64,000 bases of DNA. Source: an uncultured Planctomycetaceae bacterium (GTDB lineage: Bacteria > Planctomycetota > Planctomycetia > Pirellulales > Thermoguttaceae). Location of the stretch: the NCBI GenBank assembly GCA_946408825.1, contig CAMJTU010000012.1, positions 29,608-93,607 of the forward strand, read 5' to 3'. The notes beneath the pieces were generated by a model that saw only the letters and a list, made by a program, of their open reading frames with translations, ran no database searches and was not told the DNA's origin. The translations under genes and the position numbers were made by a program. Positions 63,909 through 64,000 of this stretch are shown one piece after another (position 1 is the stretch's first letter; every line of letters begins with the position of its first letter).

Positions 63909-64000
63909 TCACTCGTCGGTCGACGTCGCGTCGGTCGCCGTCGTATCGGTCGCCGTCGTATCGGTCGCCGTCGTATCGGTCGCCGTCGTATCGGTCGCCG
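63909..64000 (-). CDS. C-terminal end of a protein with TTATD repeats, start outside the window
   Basis: On the minus strand the frame enters from the window edge, encodes repeated TTATD units, then ATDATSTDE and a TGA at 63911-63909. It lies 183 bases upstream of the Met/Gly-rich pair and on the same strand, so it may be the preceding gene of that operon. Only about 30 residues are visible and the protein cannot be named. Confidence 0.5.
   Translation of the reverse strand, partial: ATDTTATDTTATDTTATDTTATDATSTDE
63931..64000. repeat. 15-bp tandem repeat running off the window
   Basis: Unit TCGGTCGCCGTCGTA is repeated four times exactly and then continues past the edge. The 15-base period keeps the minus-strand frame and yields the TTATD repeat. 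Confidence 0.9.

Overview
The window looks like chromosomal DNA from a Gram-negative bacterium, most likely a planctomycete (Planctomycetota, Pirellulales-like). This placement is inference, not a search result. It rests on lipopolysaccharide synthesis (KdsA), an outer-membrane porin, RND pumps and lipoproteins, and on paired ClpP subunits, a PIG-L-like domain of the type seen in planctomycete exported proteins, and several large low-complexity envelope proteins. Coding density is high and the DNA is rich in CGAC/GTCG words. That composition suppresses stop codons on the opposite strand and creates many long false reading frames. No rRNA, tRNA or CRISPR array was recognised.

Layout. 0-4 kb: the end of an acyltransferase-3 membrane protein, then a minus-strand block of ahcY, a DUF1015 protein and hisH. 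4-9.6 kb: an orphan membrane-anchored protein, a broken IS5-type transposase, a divergent HxlR regulator / NTF2-like pair, and a secreted DUF4450-like protein. 9.7-25 kb: mostly housekeeping, with dnaB, an epimerase, an ADP-forming acyl-CoA synthetase, clpP1-clpP2, a coiled-coil lipoprotein, a large MMPL/RND transporter, a HAD hydrolase, nrdR, a MurB-like protein with a divergent active site, and argJ. 25-29.5 kb: a sulfur/cofactor cluster in which an Rrf2-type cysteine-rich regulator faces cysK, nadA and metY, with a good palindromic operator on the cysK promoter. 29.8-40.3 kb: glycogen phosphorylase, a helix-turn-helix protein with a C-terminal membrane segment, a CrtI-like flavoprotein, a secreted GH78-like glycosidase and an OprP-like porin.

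40.4-44.0 kb is an accessory island: an AAA ATPase with DUF4143, a possible bacteriocin-immunity-like protein and an unknown protein on the minus strand. Their promoter is flanked by two identical palindromes 73 bp apart. A complete but frameshifted IS5-family element with perfect terminal repeats has landed just upstream. 44.4-51.3 kb: a GH18 glycosidase, an RND permease with its lipoprotein adaptor, and kdsA. 51.4-64 kb: envelope and secreted proteins of unusual composition. These are a Cys/Pro/Ala repeat protein, a lipoprotein, a YCF48-propeller/PIG-L/CBM9-like fusion, an exported alpha/beta hydrolase, two membrane-anchored Met/Gly-rich proteins and the (TTATD)n tail of another gene.

How the genes work together. 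CysK, MetY and AhcY serve sulfur amino-acid and methyl-cycle metabolism, and NadA depends on the Fe-S cluster supply that an Rrf2 protein could sense. The GH78, GH18, CBM9-like and porin genes suggest use or remodelling of polysaccharide at the cell surface. The strongest candidates for undescribed biology are the operator-flanked ATPase operon, the membrane-tethered DNA-binding protein, the Met/Gly-rich envelope pair, the propeller/deacetylase fusion and the MurB-like protein.
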